Below, one piece after another: positions 1 to 5,151 of a stretch of DNA of 5,193 nucleotides. The notes beneath the pieces were generated by a model. It did no database searches. It was not told the origin of the DNA and was given only the letters and a program-made list of their open reading frames with translations. Both the position numbers and the translations under genes were made by a program. The stretch is from an uncultured Clostridium sp. (GTDB lineage: Bacteria > Bacillota > Clostridia > TANB77 > CAG-508), in NCBI GenBank assembly GCA_947057875.1, contig CAMSEX010000092.1, positions 1 to 5,193 of the forward strand, in the 5' to 3' direction. The stretch's first letter is position 1, and each line of letters opens with the position of its first letter.

Positions 1-116
1 ATATCTTTAATTTCTTTTGCTTTTACCCATTTTCCTTCTTCTGGAATTGGTGCTGGGTCGTGTTTAGCTCCTTTAGCTACCTTACACATATGTTCTACTT
101 CTTCTGAATAAATCAT
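1..116 (-). CDS. Probable Fe-S cluster assembly scaffold protein (NifU N-terminal-like), N-terminal fragment
   Basis: This is the first 38 codons of a gene that continues past the left edge. I read the protein by hand. It begins MIYSEEVEHMCKVAKGAKHD, then has a proline-rich PAPIPEEGKW segment and a KAKEIKD stretch. The start is well supported by an AGGAGGT ribosome binding site at 121-127, five bases from the ATG. From memory of clostridial proteins, this opening (MIYS..V..MC, then PAPIPEEGKWVKA) matches a family annotated as iron-sulfur cluster assembly scaffold, related to the NifU N-terminal domain. Members often sit beside a 'GGGtGRT' protein. The catalytic or cluster-binding cysteines of that family would lie beyond the edge, so they cannot be checked here. 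The name rests on resemblance of the N-terminus only. The gene is transcribed divergently from the small membrane protein to its right. Confidence 0.6.
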   Translation of the reverse strand, partial: MIYSEEVEHMCKVAKGAKHDPAPIPEEGKWVKAKEIKD

Positions 117-164
117 ATTTACCTCCTTATATTTTTGATTCGCCTAAATACTTTAGACTAATTC

Positions 165-193
165 ATTCTATCACAAAGTTTTTCAAGTTTCAA
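165..193 (-). promoter_or_regulatory. Sigma-A type promoter for the Fe-S scaffold gene
   Basis: Read on the minus strand, a -35 TTGAAA (188-193) and a -10 TAGAAT (165-170) are separated by 17 bases. Transcription would start near 158, giving a leader of about 42 bases that carries the AGGAGGT site. A second TTGAAA (181-186) overlaps the region, but its spacing of 10 bases is too short to function with this -10. The call rests on motif matching only. Confidence 0.6.
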
Positions 194-237
194 GCAAATT
201 TTGCGATTTTTAAAGATTACTTATTTTTTAAAATTTC

Positions 238-266
238 TTGCAAATTATCTCCAAAACTGATATAAT
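238..266 (+). promoter_or_regulatory. Sigma-A type promoter for the small membrane protein gene
   Basis: A -35 TTGCAA (238-243) and a perfect -10 TATAAT (261-266) are separated by 17 bases. The predicted start near 273 leaves a leader of about 43 bases before the ATG. I see no stable leader hairpin or riboswitch in it. This promoter is divergent from the one at 165-193, with about 45 bases between the two -35 boxes. Confidence 0.75.
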
Positions 267-315
267 ATTTAAGTTGTTTATTAACTTAGAATAATTAGAA
301 TGAAAGGAGCAGTTC

Positions 316-585
316 ATGGCAATTATTATTGCTCTGCTGGCAACATTGGGCACTGGCAGCACAATTTTTTATTTTCTCCACAAACGGAGAGAAAAAGAAC
401 GCGTTTATGGTATTGTCCTCAAAAAAGTTGGAAACAATGTAATCTATATTGGATATCAGGGAAGATCGTATCCAGTTCATGTTTCTAACTCGCAATATGA
501 CGCTCTAGAAATTAGAAACAAAGTAGCCATAAAAGTATGGTTCAATGAGCCATCTGGTAATGTTTCCATCTTTCTGGATTGCTGA
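316..585 (+). CDS. Small single-pass membrane protein of unknown function (89 aa)
   Basis: I do not recognise this gene. Residues 2-20 are hydrophobic and look like one transmembrane helix or uncleaved signal anchor. A strongly basic stretch, HKRREKER, follows at about 22-29, so by the positive-inside rule the C-terminal part should be cytoplasmic. Residues 30-88 look all-beta: alternating hydrophobic strands (VYGIVLKK, NVIYIGY, SYPVHVS, KVAIKVWF, VSIFL) separated by short turns. This suggests a small barrel, loosely like the soluble part of DUF2500-type proteins, but that is only an impression. The start is chosen by the AAAGGAG site at 303-309, six bases upstream. The gene has its own promoter and a strong terminator, so it is a single-gene transcript. 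The dedicated signals on both sides argue that it is real. Confidence 0.75.
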   Translation: MAIIIALLATLGTGSTIFYFLHKRREKERVYGIVLKKVGNNVIYIGYQGRSYPVHVSNSQYDALEIRNKVAIKVWFNEPSGNVSIFLDC

Positions 586-590
586 CACAC

Positions 591-628
591 AAAAACAGGA
601 AATCTGCAACATAGGTTTCCTGTTTTTT
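591..628 (+). terminator. Intrinsic terminator of the small membrane protein gene
   Basis: A hairpin with arms 591-604 and 614-627 and a 9-base loop begins six bases after the stop codon. The core AACAGGAAATC pairs with GGTTTCCTGTT, with one U.G wobble, and is followed by six T (623-628). The outer A/T pairs also give a T-run in the opposite direction, but no gene approaches from that side. Confidence 0.85.
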
Positions 629-629
629 A

Positions 630-658
630 TTGCAAAATACGTGACTTTATGTTAAAAT
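630..658 (+). promoter_or_regulatory. Promoter of the pseudouridine synthase gene, placed directly against its ATG
   Basis: A -35 TTGCAA (630-635), a 17-base spacer and a -10 TAAAAT (653-658) are present. A TG one base before the -10 (650-651) makes it an extended -10. Only six bases separate the -10 from the ATG at 665, so initiation at the usual distance falls on or next to the A of the start codon. It starts right after the T-run of the preceding terminator. Confidence 0.6.
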
Positions 659-664
659 ATTTTC

Positions 665-1537
665 ATGAAATTAGAATTTAAAAATACCAATAATCTATAT
701 AAAACCGTAAAAGATGTTTTAAAAAAGCATTTTCTTATTTCCGATAGACTGATTTTAAAATTAAAAAGAAACCAGAAAATCCTTGTAAATAAAAAAATCG
801 CTTCTCCCCATACTTTTTTAAACTTAAATGATGAAATTATTGCTGATATTTCCTTTAATGAAAAGAGTGAAAATATAGTTCCTATCAAAATGGATTTAAA
901 TATTATTTTTGAAGATGCAACAATGTTAATTGTTAACAAATCACCTAATCTTCCAGTTCATCCTTCTATGGCTCATTTTTCTGATAGTCTATCAAATGGA
1001 ATTCAATATTATTTTATGCAAAATCATATTAAAACCAAAATTCGCCCCGTTAATCGCTTAGACAAAGATACTTCTGGACTTGTTATTTTTGCCAAAAATG
1101 AATATGTACAGGAAAATCTAAGTCGTCAGATGCAACATCATACTTTTGAAAAAAGTTATCAAGCTATTTTAACCGGAAATTTGTCTCAAAAAACTGGTAT
1201 CATTAATGCTCCTATTAGTCGCAAAGAAAATAGCATTATTGAACGTGAAATAAGTCCAAATGGTCAAAAAGCAATTACACACTTTGAATTAATCCAAAAT
1301 TTTGAAAATTACTGCCTTGTAGAGTTCAATTTAGAAACTGGTAGAACACACCAAATTCGTGTCCATTCAAAATATATTGGGCATTCCATTTTAGGAGATA
1401 CTTTATATGGAAGTGCTTCAAAACTAATTTCACGTCAAGCACTTCATGCCTATAAAATTGTATTTTTTCATCCTCTCACAAAACAAAAAATGCAATTTGA
1501 AACTTCTCTACCAAATGACATGCTCTGTCTTTTATAG
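665..1537 (+). CDS. RluA-family 23S-type pseudouridine synthase
   Basis: This protein should convert uridine to pseudouridine in rRNA or tRNA in the cytoplasm. The 290 aa are a normal length for the RluA/RluD family. Residues 1-62 resemble an S4-type RNA-binding domain (KDVLKKHFLISDRLILKLK...ILVNKK). The catalytic domain follows from about residue 78. The signature RPVNRLDKDTSGL at 127-139 contains the catalytic aspartate Asp133. The second family signature, ETGRTHQIRVHSKYIGHSIL, spans 224-243. The family is clear, but the exact target nucleotide cannot be told from the sequence. The start is the only plausible one: an in-frame stop lies at 653-655 and the next Met is residue 76, which would remove the S4 domain. 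There is no Shine-Dalgarno sequence, and the promoter abuts the ATG. The gene converges on the nitroreductase gene. Confidence 0.93.
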   Translation: MKLEFKNTNNLYKTVKDVLKKHFLISDRLILKLKRNQKILVNKKIASPHTFLNLNDEIIADISFNEKSENIVPIKMDLNIIFEDATMLIVNKSPNLPVHPSMAHFSDSLSNGIQYYFMQNHIKTKIRPVNRLDKDTSGLVIFAKNEYVQENLSRQMQHHTFEKSYQAILTGNLSQKTGIINAPISRKENSIIEREISPNGQKAITHFELIQNFENYCLVEFNLETGRTHQIRVHSKYIGHSILGDTLYGSASKLISRQALHAYKIVFFHPLTKQKMQFETSLPNDMLCLL

Positions 1538-1562
1538 AAAAACAGGTAGCCCAAACTACCTG
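1538..1562 (-). terminator. Intrinsic terminator between the convergent genes, ending the clpP-clpX-nitroreductase transcript
   Basis: Seven perfect pairs (CAGGTAG, 1543-1549, with CTACCTG, 1556-1562) enclose a six-base loop. On the minus strand the stem is followed at once by five T (1542-1538), the classical form. In the plus direction the stem is followed by CTAGACTTTATC, a poor T-tract. It is therefore mainly a minus-strand terminator and at best weak for the pseudouridine synthase gene, whose stop codon touches it. Confidence 0.8.
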
Positions 1563-1576
1563 CTAGACTTTATCAA

Positions 1577-2095
1577 TTAAAATTCATTCCAAAAAACTGT
1601 TTCTTGTAAGTCCTTTCTTTCTTCATGCTTTGCACTTGGAAGTGCATCTTCCGCTGGATAACCAAATGGTAATAAATTGACAATTTCAAAATTCTCTGGA
1701 ACTTTTAAAATTTTTCTTGCTTTGTTAATGTCAAATGAACCAACCCATGTAGAACCTAAACCTAATTCGGTAATTTGTAACATCATATGTGTGGAAACAA
1801 TACTACAATCAACAATTCCTTCATCATGACCATCCTGTTTTCGTTTCCAAGATTCATTTTTATCATAGCACACAAGCAAAATAACAGGAGCATCAAAAGT
1901 AAATCTGGTGCATTCTTTTAGTGCTTCTATTTTTTCACTATCTGTTACTACTAAAATTCTCTGTGGTTGAAAATTGCATGCCGTTGGTGCTAATCTTCCT
2001 GTCTCCAAAATTTCCTCAATTTTTTCTCTTTCCACTTGTTTTTTCAAAAACTTTCTACACGAATATCTTGCTTTTGTCAACTCTAAAAATCCCAT
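1577..2095 (-). CDS. Nitroreductase-family FMN oxidoreductase
   Basis: This is a flavoenzyme of the nitroreductase superfamily, which uses NAD(P)H to reduce nitro compounds, quinones or other acceptors. The true substrate is unknown. At 172 aa it is a typical short clostridial member. The N-terminal RYSCRKF (residues 10-16) supplies the FMN phosphate-binding Arg-Ser-Arg pattern. LAPTACNFQPQR (35-46) is the second conserved FMN segment. GLGSTWVGSF (112-121) and LLPFGYP (141-147) are the usual later motifs, with a basic HEERK (157-161) near the end. There is no ferredoxin domain. The start has an AAAAGGA site at 2104-2110, eight bases upstream. It lies 23 bases after clpX on the same strand with no terminator between, so co-transcription with clpPX is likely. 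No functional link to proteolysis is evident. Confidence 0.9.
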   Translation of the reverse strand: MGFLELTKARYSCRKFLKKQVEREKIEEILETGRLAPTACNFQPQRILVVTDSEKIEALKECTRFTFDAPVILLVCYDKNESWKRKQDGHDEGIVDCSIVSTHMMLQITELGLGSTWVGSFDINKARKILKVPENFEIVNLLPFGYPAEDALPSAKHEERKDLQETVFWNEF

Positions 2096-2118
2096 TTTCC
2101 TTATCCTTTTCTCACAAT

Positions 2119-3417
2119 TTAGGCTGTCTCTGCTTTATTAGCACTTTTCACTTTTCTCTTTATTTTAATCGGCTCACGCTTTTTATTTTCATCCATTACC
2201 AATTTAGGCTCATGATTCAATTCCACTGTATCTTTTGTAATAACACATTTCGTAATATTCAAATTAGAAGGAATATCATACATCACATCTCTCATAATTT
2301 CTTCAATAATCGAACGTAACCCTCTTGCACCAGTATTTCTCTCAAGTGCTTTGTCAACAATTACTTCTAATGCCTCTGGTTCAAATTCAAGTTCAACACC
2401 ATCTAATTCCACCAATTTTTTATATTGCTTTACAAGTGCATTTTTTGGCTTTGTTACAATATCTATTAACGCTTCACGTGTTAAACCTTCTAAAGTAGCT
2501 GTAATAGGAAGACGCCCCACAAATTCTGGAATTAAACCAAATTTCAATAAATCTTGTGGTAATAAACTCTTGAATATTTCTGTTTTATTAATATCTTTTT
2601 TGCTTTCAATATTGGCTCCAAATCCCATTGATTTCTTTCCAGTTCTATCCTTAATAATGTTCTCTAAACCTTCAAAAGCTCCACCACAAATAAATAATAT
2701 ATTTGTCGTATCAATTTGCAAAAATTCTTGATGTGGATGCTTTCGACCACCTTGTGGTGGAACTGCAGCAACTGTCCCCTCAATAATTTTAAGCAAAGCT
2801 TGTTGTACACCTTCTCCACTTACATCCCTTGTAATAGAAGGATTTTCAGATTTTCTCGTAATTTTATCAATCTCGTCAATGTAAATAATTCCTTTTTGCG
2901 CTTTTTCAGTATCAAAATTGGCTGCTTGAAGTAGCTTTAACAAAATATTTTCAACATCTTCCCCCACATATCCTGCTTCTGTAAGAGTAGTTGCATCTGC
3001 AATCGCAAATGGAACATTTAAAATTTTAGCCAGTGTCTGTGCCAACAACGTTTTTCCGCAACCAGTTGGTCCAAGCAATAAAATATTACTTTTTTGAACC
3101 TCAACATCATCCATAAATTCTAAATTATTAATTCTTTTGTAATGATTATAAACAGCTACAGATAACGTTTTTTTTGCCTCTTCCTGACCAATCACATATT
3201 CATCTAAAATTTTTTTAATTTCAACTGGAGTTGGCATGTCAATTGGTTCAATTACCTCTTCGTCATCGTAAATCTCTTCTTCAATAATATCCTGACATAA
3301 GTTAACACACTCATCACAAATAAACACACCACTTGGTCCAGCAATGATTTTTTTCACAACTTCTTGCGGTTTTCCACAAAAAGAACATTTTATATTTCTA
3401 TCTTGACTTTTTGGCAT
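2119..3417 (-). CDS. clpX: ATP-dependent Clp protease ATP-binding subunit ClpX
   Basis: ClpX is the AAA+ unfoldase that recognises tagged or damaged proteins and threads them into ClpP. The 432 aa match the family. A zinc-binding domain has Cys11, Cys14, Cys34 and Cys37. Walker A is GPTGCGKT (116-123) and Walker B IIYIDEID (177-184). The pore-1 loop is GYVG (149-152), pore-2 lies around SGEGVQQ (200-206), and the RKH loop is at 225-227. The Arg finger region is EFVGR (298-302) and sensor-2 is GARGLRS (363-369). The ClpP-docking loop reads MGF (264-266) where many homologues have IGF or LGF, a conservative change. The tail from about residue 408 is lysine-rich and variable. An AAAGGA site at 3426-3431 lies eight bases before the ATG. 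The gene starts 21 bases after clpP, so the pair forms an operon. Confidence 0.98.
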   Translation of the reverse strand: MPKSQDRNIKCSFCGKPQEVVKKIIAGPSGVFICDECVNLCQDIIEEEIYDDEEVIEPIDMPTPVEIKKILDEYVIGQEEAKKTLSVAVYNHYKRINNLEFMDDVEVQKSNILLLGPTGCGKTLLAQTLAKILNVPFAIADATTLTEAGYVGEDVENILLKLLQAANFDTEKAQKGIIYIDEIDKITRKSENPSITRDVSGEGVQQALLKIIEGTVAAVPPQGGRKHPHQEFLQIDTTNILFICGGAFEGLENIIKDRTGKKSMGFGANIESKKDINKTEIFKSLLPQDLLKFGLIPEFVGRLPITATLEGLTREALIDIVTKPKNALVKQYKKLVELDGVELEFEPEALEVIVDKALERNTGARGLRSIIEEIMRDVMYDIPSNLNITKCVITKDTVELNHEPKLVMDENKKREPIKIKRKVKSANKAETA

Positions 3418-3438
3418 TTTTTCAGTCCTTTCTAAAAA

Positions 3439-4041
3439 TTAATTTCTCTTATCTAAAATACCATCAATTAATCCATAATTTAGCGCTTGCTCAGCGGTCA
3501 TATAATTATCTCTTTCAGTGTCATTTTGAATTGTTTCTAAACTTTGACCTGTTCTTTCACTCAATAATTTATTTAATTTTTCTCTAGTTCTTACCATATG
3601 ATCTGCATGAATTTTAATTTCTGTTGTTTGACCAGAAAGTCCTCCTCCACCAATCAATGGTTGATGAATTAAAATTTCAGCATTTGGTGTAGCAAATCTT
3701 TTTCCTTTTGCCCCTGACGCTAGTAAAACTGCTCCCATACTAGCTGCCATTCCTATACAAATTGTAGATACAGGACATTTAATATAATTAATCGTATCCA
3801 CAATTGCCATTCCATCTGTAATAGAACCTCCTGGACTATTGATATATAACGAAATTTCTTTATCTGGGTCTTCAGATTCTAAGAATAATAACTGTGCCAC
3901 AACTAAACTAGCTGATGCAGAATTGACATCCTCTGCCAAAAATATAATTCTATCTTTTAACAATCTTGAGAAAATATCATAAGATCTTTCTCCTCTGCTT
4001 GTTTGTTCTATAACATAAGGTACTAAACTATTTTCTATCAT
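3439..4041 (-). CDS. clpP: ATP-dependent Clp protease proteolytic subunit ClpP
   Basis: ClpP is the serine peptidase that forms the tetradecameric chamber of ClpXP in the cytoplasm. The 200 aa from MIENSLVPYV fit the usual 194-200. The catalytic triad is complete: Ser101 in GMAASMGA, His126 in ILIHQPL and Asp178 in TERDNY. The glycine-rich segment INSPGGSITDGMA (68-80) is also intact. A glycine-rich run at 131-134 makes the handle-region turn about two residues longer than in B. subtilis. The reading frame is open 45 codons further upstream (to 4176). I choose 4041 because AGGAGGA (4051-4057) sits nine bases before it, the conserved N-terminus begins there, and the likely promoter lies inside the upstream extension. 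The trigger factor gene tig, a frequent neighbour in Bacillota, is absent; rnpB lies upstream instead. Confidence 0.97.
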   Translation of the reverse strand: MIENSLVPYVIEQTSRGERSYDIFSRLLKDRIIFLAEDVNSASASLVVAQLLFLESEDPDKEISLYINSPGGSITDGMAIVDTINYIKCPVSTICIGMAASMGAVLLASGAKGKRFATPNAEILIHQPLIGGGGLSGQTTEIKIHADHMVRTREKLNKLLSERTGQSLETIQNDTERDNYMTAEQALNYGLIDGILDKRN

Positions 4042-4080
4042 TTTAAAAGTTCCTCCTAGTTTATTCAAAATATATTTATT

Positions 4081-4109
4081 ACTATATAACATATCAATTA
4101 ATTTTTCAA
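4081..4109 (-). promoter_or_regulatory. Probable promoter of the clpP-clpX operon
   Basis: On the minus strand, a -35 TTGAAA (4104-4109) and a -10 TATAGT (4081-4086) are 17 bases apart. Initiation near 4074 leaves a leader of about 33 bases containing the AGGAGGA site. The area is so AT-rich that other weak matches are possible. I see no tandem GGTCAAA heptads of the CtsR operator; only one isolated GTCAAA occurs further upstream (4170-4175), so heat-shock control by CtsR is not supported. Confidence 0.5.
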
Positions 4110-4193
4110 GTTGTTTTTTAAATAAATTTGAAGTTTTTATTTCTAAAAACTGATAAAAAATTACATTATTTGACATTTTTTACAAGCCTATAT

Positions 4194-4237
4194 AAAAAGC
4201 GAACAAAATTAACTCTCAGAAATTTCGTTCACTTTTT
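4194..4237 (-). terminator. Intrinsic terminator of rnpB, symmetrical hairpin
   Basis: Two 17-base arms (4194-4210 and 4221-4237) flank a 10-base loop. The inner GTGAACGAAATT pairs with AATTTTGTTCGC, with two G.U wobbles. Five flanking A and five flanking T extend the stem and serve as the U-tract at 4198-4194. The A/T symmetry means it could stop transcription in both directions, although both neighbours are on the minus strand. It separates rnpB from the clpP operon. Confidence 0.8.
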
Positions 4238-4256
4238 ATTTTCTATTGATTAAATA

Positions 4257-4715
4257 AAGTAAATCTATAAGCCGGGTTCTGTCGCGAATAGTCATTTATC
4301 TAGGATAGATATTGCTATCTACCTCAAGCCACTCATGCAAAATAAATCAGAGACTTTAAAGAGCTAAGTATCTCTTTTTGCAAGGTGTTGCTCCAGATGG
4401 GGTTTACACTGACGCGCTTTATCACTAAAACGCCGGTGAGCTCTTACCTCGCCTTTTCACCTTAACCAGTTTACCGTAAAAATTTTTCCTCTTTTCTAAA
4501 ATTTCCTCTCTTTGAGAAATCGAGTAAAATTTTTTATCAAAAATTTTTCCACGATCAATTAAAATAATTTTTACGATAAACTGGCTGTTATTTTCTGTTG
4601 CACTTTCCCTAAGGTTACCCTCGCTTGACGTTATCAAGCATCCTGCTCTTTATGGAGCCCGGACTTTCCTCTCATGATTTCTTTCGAAATTCATCAGCGA
4701 CTATTCAATTTACTT
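4257..4715 (-). ncRNA. rnpB: RNase P RNA, bacterial class A
   Basis: This is the catalytic RNA of ribonuclease P, which removes 5' leaders from pre-tRNAs. On the minus strand the universal core is present: GAGGAAAGTCCGGGCTCC near the 5' end (4655-4672), AGGGTAACCTTAGGGAAAGT then GCAACAGAAA (4592-4621), the GGTAAGAGCTCACCGG block (4433-4448) and ACAGAACCCGGCTTATAG near the 3' end (4265-4282). Helices I can pair by eye are P1 (AAGTAAAT with ATTTACTT), P2 (GAATAGTC with GACTATTC), P16 (GCAAAA with TTTTGC), P17 and P6. P6 is the pseudoknot in which AAAGAGC (4645-4651) pairs perfectly with GCTCTTT (4358-4364). P6, P16 and P17 make this class A rather than the B. subtilis class B. About 459 nt is longer than E. 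coli's 377, mostly because of a 119-base P12 arm. The L15 loop lacks GGU. The ends are set from P1 and the promoter, so they may be off by a few bases. Confidence 0.96.
4466..4584 (-). repeat. Extended P12 hairpin inside RNase P RNA (long inverted repeat)
   Basis: The arms 4466-4484 and 4566-4584 are inverted copies that pair over 19 bases with a single G.U wobble. They enclose about 80 bases of very AT-rich, partly self-complementary sequence. The element sits exactly where P12 belongs, between the GCAACAGAAA block and the AAGGTGAAAAGG block of the specificity domain. P12 length is known to vary among class A RNAs; here the whole arm is about 119 bases. Confidence 0.85.
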
Positions 4716-4721
4716 AATTTT

Positions 4722-4750
4722 ATTATACCACATTTTGTCACAAACGTCAA
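4722..4750 (-). promoter_or_regulatory. Near-consensus promoter of rnpB
   Basis: On the minus strand, a -35 TTGACG (4745-4750) and a perfect -10 TATAAT (4722-4727) are exactly 17 bases apart. Initiation near 4715 coincides with the first base of the P1 helix, so little or no 5' processing may be needed. The strength fits an abundant stable RNA. The -35 box overlaps the end of the DUF951 reading frame (TGA at 4747-4749). Confidence 0.9.
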
Positions 4751-4921
4751 ATTTTCTTTTTAATCATTTTTAACGCTTTTTCTCTCGTGACAACAAGCAC
4801 ATGTTCGCACCCGCAAGCATTTGAACTTGAAGTCCACGCCAACGCGCGTAATTTCCCACGTTTTGCTGCCACACGGATGCTGTTTTTTCATTTCAATTTT
4901 ATCACCAATGTTATATTCCAT
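4747..4921 (-). CDS. DUF951 zinc-ribbon-like small protein, interrupted by a 1-base frameshift
   Basis: I read this gene by hand. It starts at an ATG with an AGAGG site, 11 bases after the gltX stop. The first 35 residues are typical of DUF951: MEYNIGDKIEMKKQHPCGSK, then TWEITRVGVDFKFKC. In the starting frame the protein then turns into LRVRTCACCHERKSVKND and stops at 4760-4762 (53 aa). Dropping one base within TTGC (4813-4816) restores the family's second half: GCEHVLVVTREKALKMIKKKI, ending TGA at 4747-4749, about 57 aa in all. The restored Cys-x-Gly-Cys-x-His with the earlier His-Pro-Cys-Gly looks like a metal-binding ribbon. Function is unknown. The break is only about 340 bases from the adapter-contaminated contig end, so a sequence error is at least as likely as a real mutation. 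Confidence 0.85.
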
Positions 4922-4932
4922 TTTACCTCTTT

Positions 4933-5151
4933 TTAGATTCTTTTTAATATTTCCTCTTTTCCCAATACTTGCATAATCTCATACAAATCCGGCGTTTGGC
5001 ATCTGCCCGTAAGGGTCACGCGAAGCACGGTGCTAATGTCGCCAACATGTCCTTTGTAGGCATCTGGATTGGCTTTGTATTCTTTCACTTCTCGGCTATA
5101 GCCCAATTCTTCCGCCAAATCTTTCATTTTATCAAACCATGTCTGTTTGTC
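4933..5151 (-). CDS. gltX: Glutamyl-tRNA synthetase, C-terminal fragment (72 codons)
   Basis: This is the end of the class I synthetase that charges tRNA(Glu) with glutamate. It belongs to the anticodon-binding domain. The segment WFDKMKDLAEELGYSREVKE, then YKGHVGDISTVLRVTLTGR and the terminal QTPDLYEIMQVLGKEEILKR are characteristic of the GltX C-terminus. In glutaminyl-tRNA synthetase or other class I enzymes this ending would look different. The catalytic HIGH and KMSKS motifs lie beyond the right edge. The frame appears to continue to a GTG start at 5166, but those first residues (MLFRS) are translated adapter sequence. The authentic codons begin with Asp at 5149-5151. GC content is about 42%, higher than in clpX. 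DUF951 follows after 11 bases, probably co-transcribed. Confidence 0.92.
   Translation of the reverse strand, partial: DKQTWFDKMKDLAEELGYSREVKEYKANPDAYKGHVGDISTVLRVTLTGRCQTPDLYEIMQVLGKEEILKRI

Noticed and set aside
652..939. A 95-codon minus-strand frame opposite the pseudouridine synthase
   Set aside because: It is a shadow of the real gene, hydrophobic only because the opposite strand is lysine- and isoleucine-rich.
1921..2934. Plus-strand open frames opposite the nitroreductase and clpX
   Set aside because: They are antisense to well-identified genes, have no ribosome binding sites, and have low-complexity Phe/Ser/Asn-rich translations.
4042..4176. A 45-residue N-terminal extension of ClpP
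   Set aside because: There is no ribosome binding site at 4176, the residues do not resemble ClpP, and the probable promoter lies inside it. The AGGAGGA site and family N-terminus fix the start at 4041.
4165..4180. A possible CtsR heat-shock operator upstream of clpP
   Set aside because: Only one GTCAAA half is present. The CtsR site needs two direct heptads separated by three bases.
4194..4237. A symmetrical inverted repeat as a possible mobile-element end or attachment site
   Set aside because: The hairpin with an A-run and a T-run directly after rnpB is fully explained as a terminator. There is no second copy in the window and no flanking duplication.
4425..4637. A 70-codon open frame on the minus strand
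   Set aside because: It lies wholly inside the RNase P RNA gene and its P12 arm. It has no ribosome binding site, and the conserved RNA core explains the sequence.
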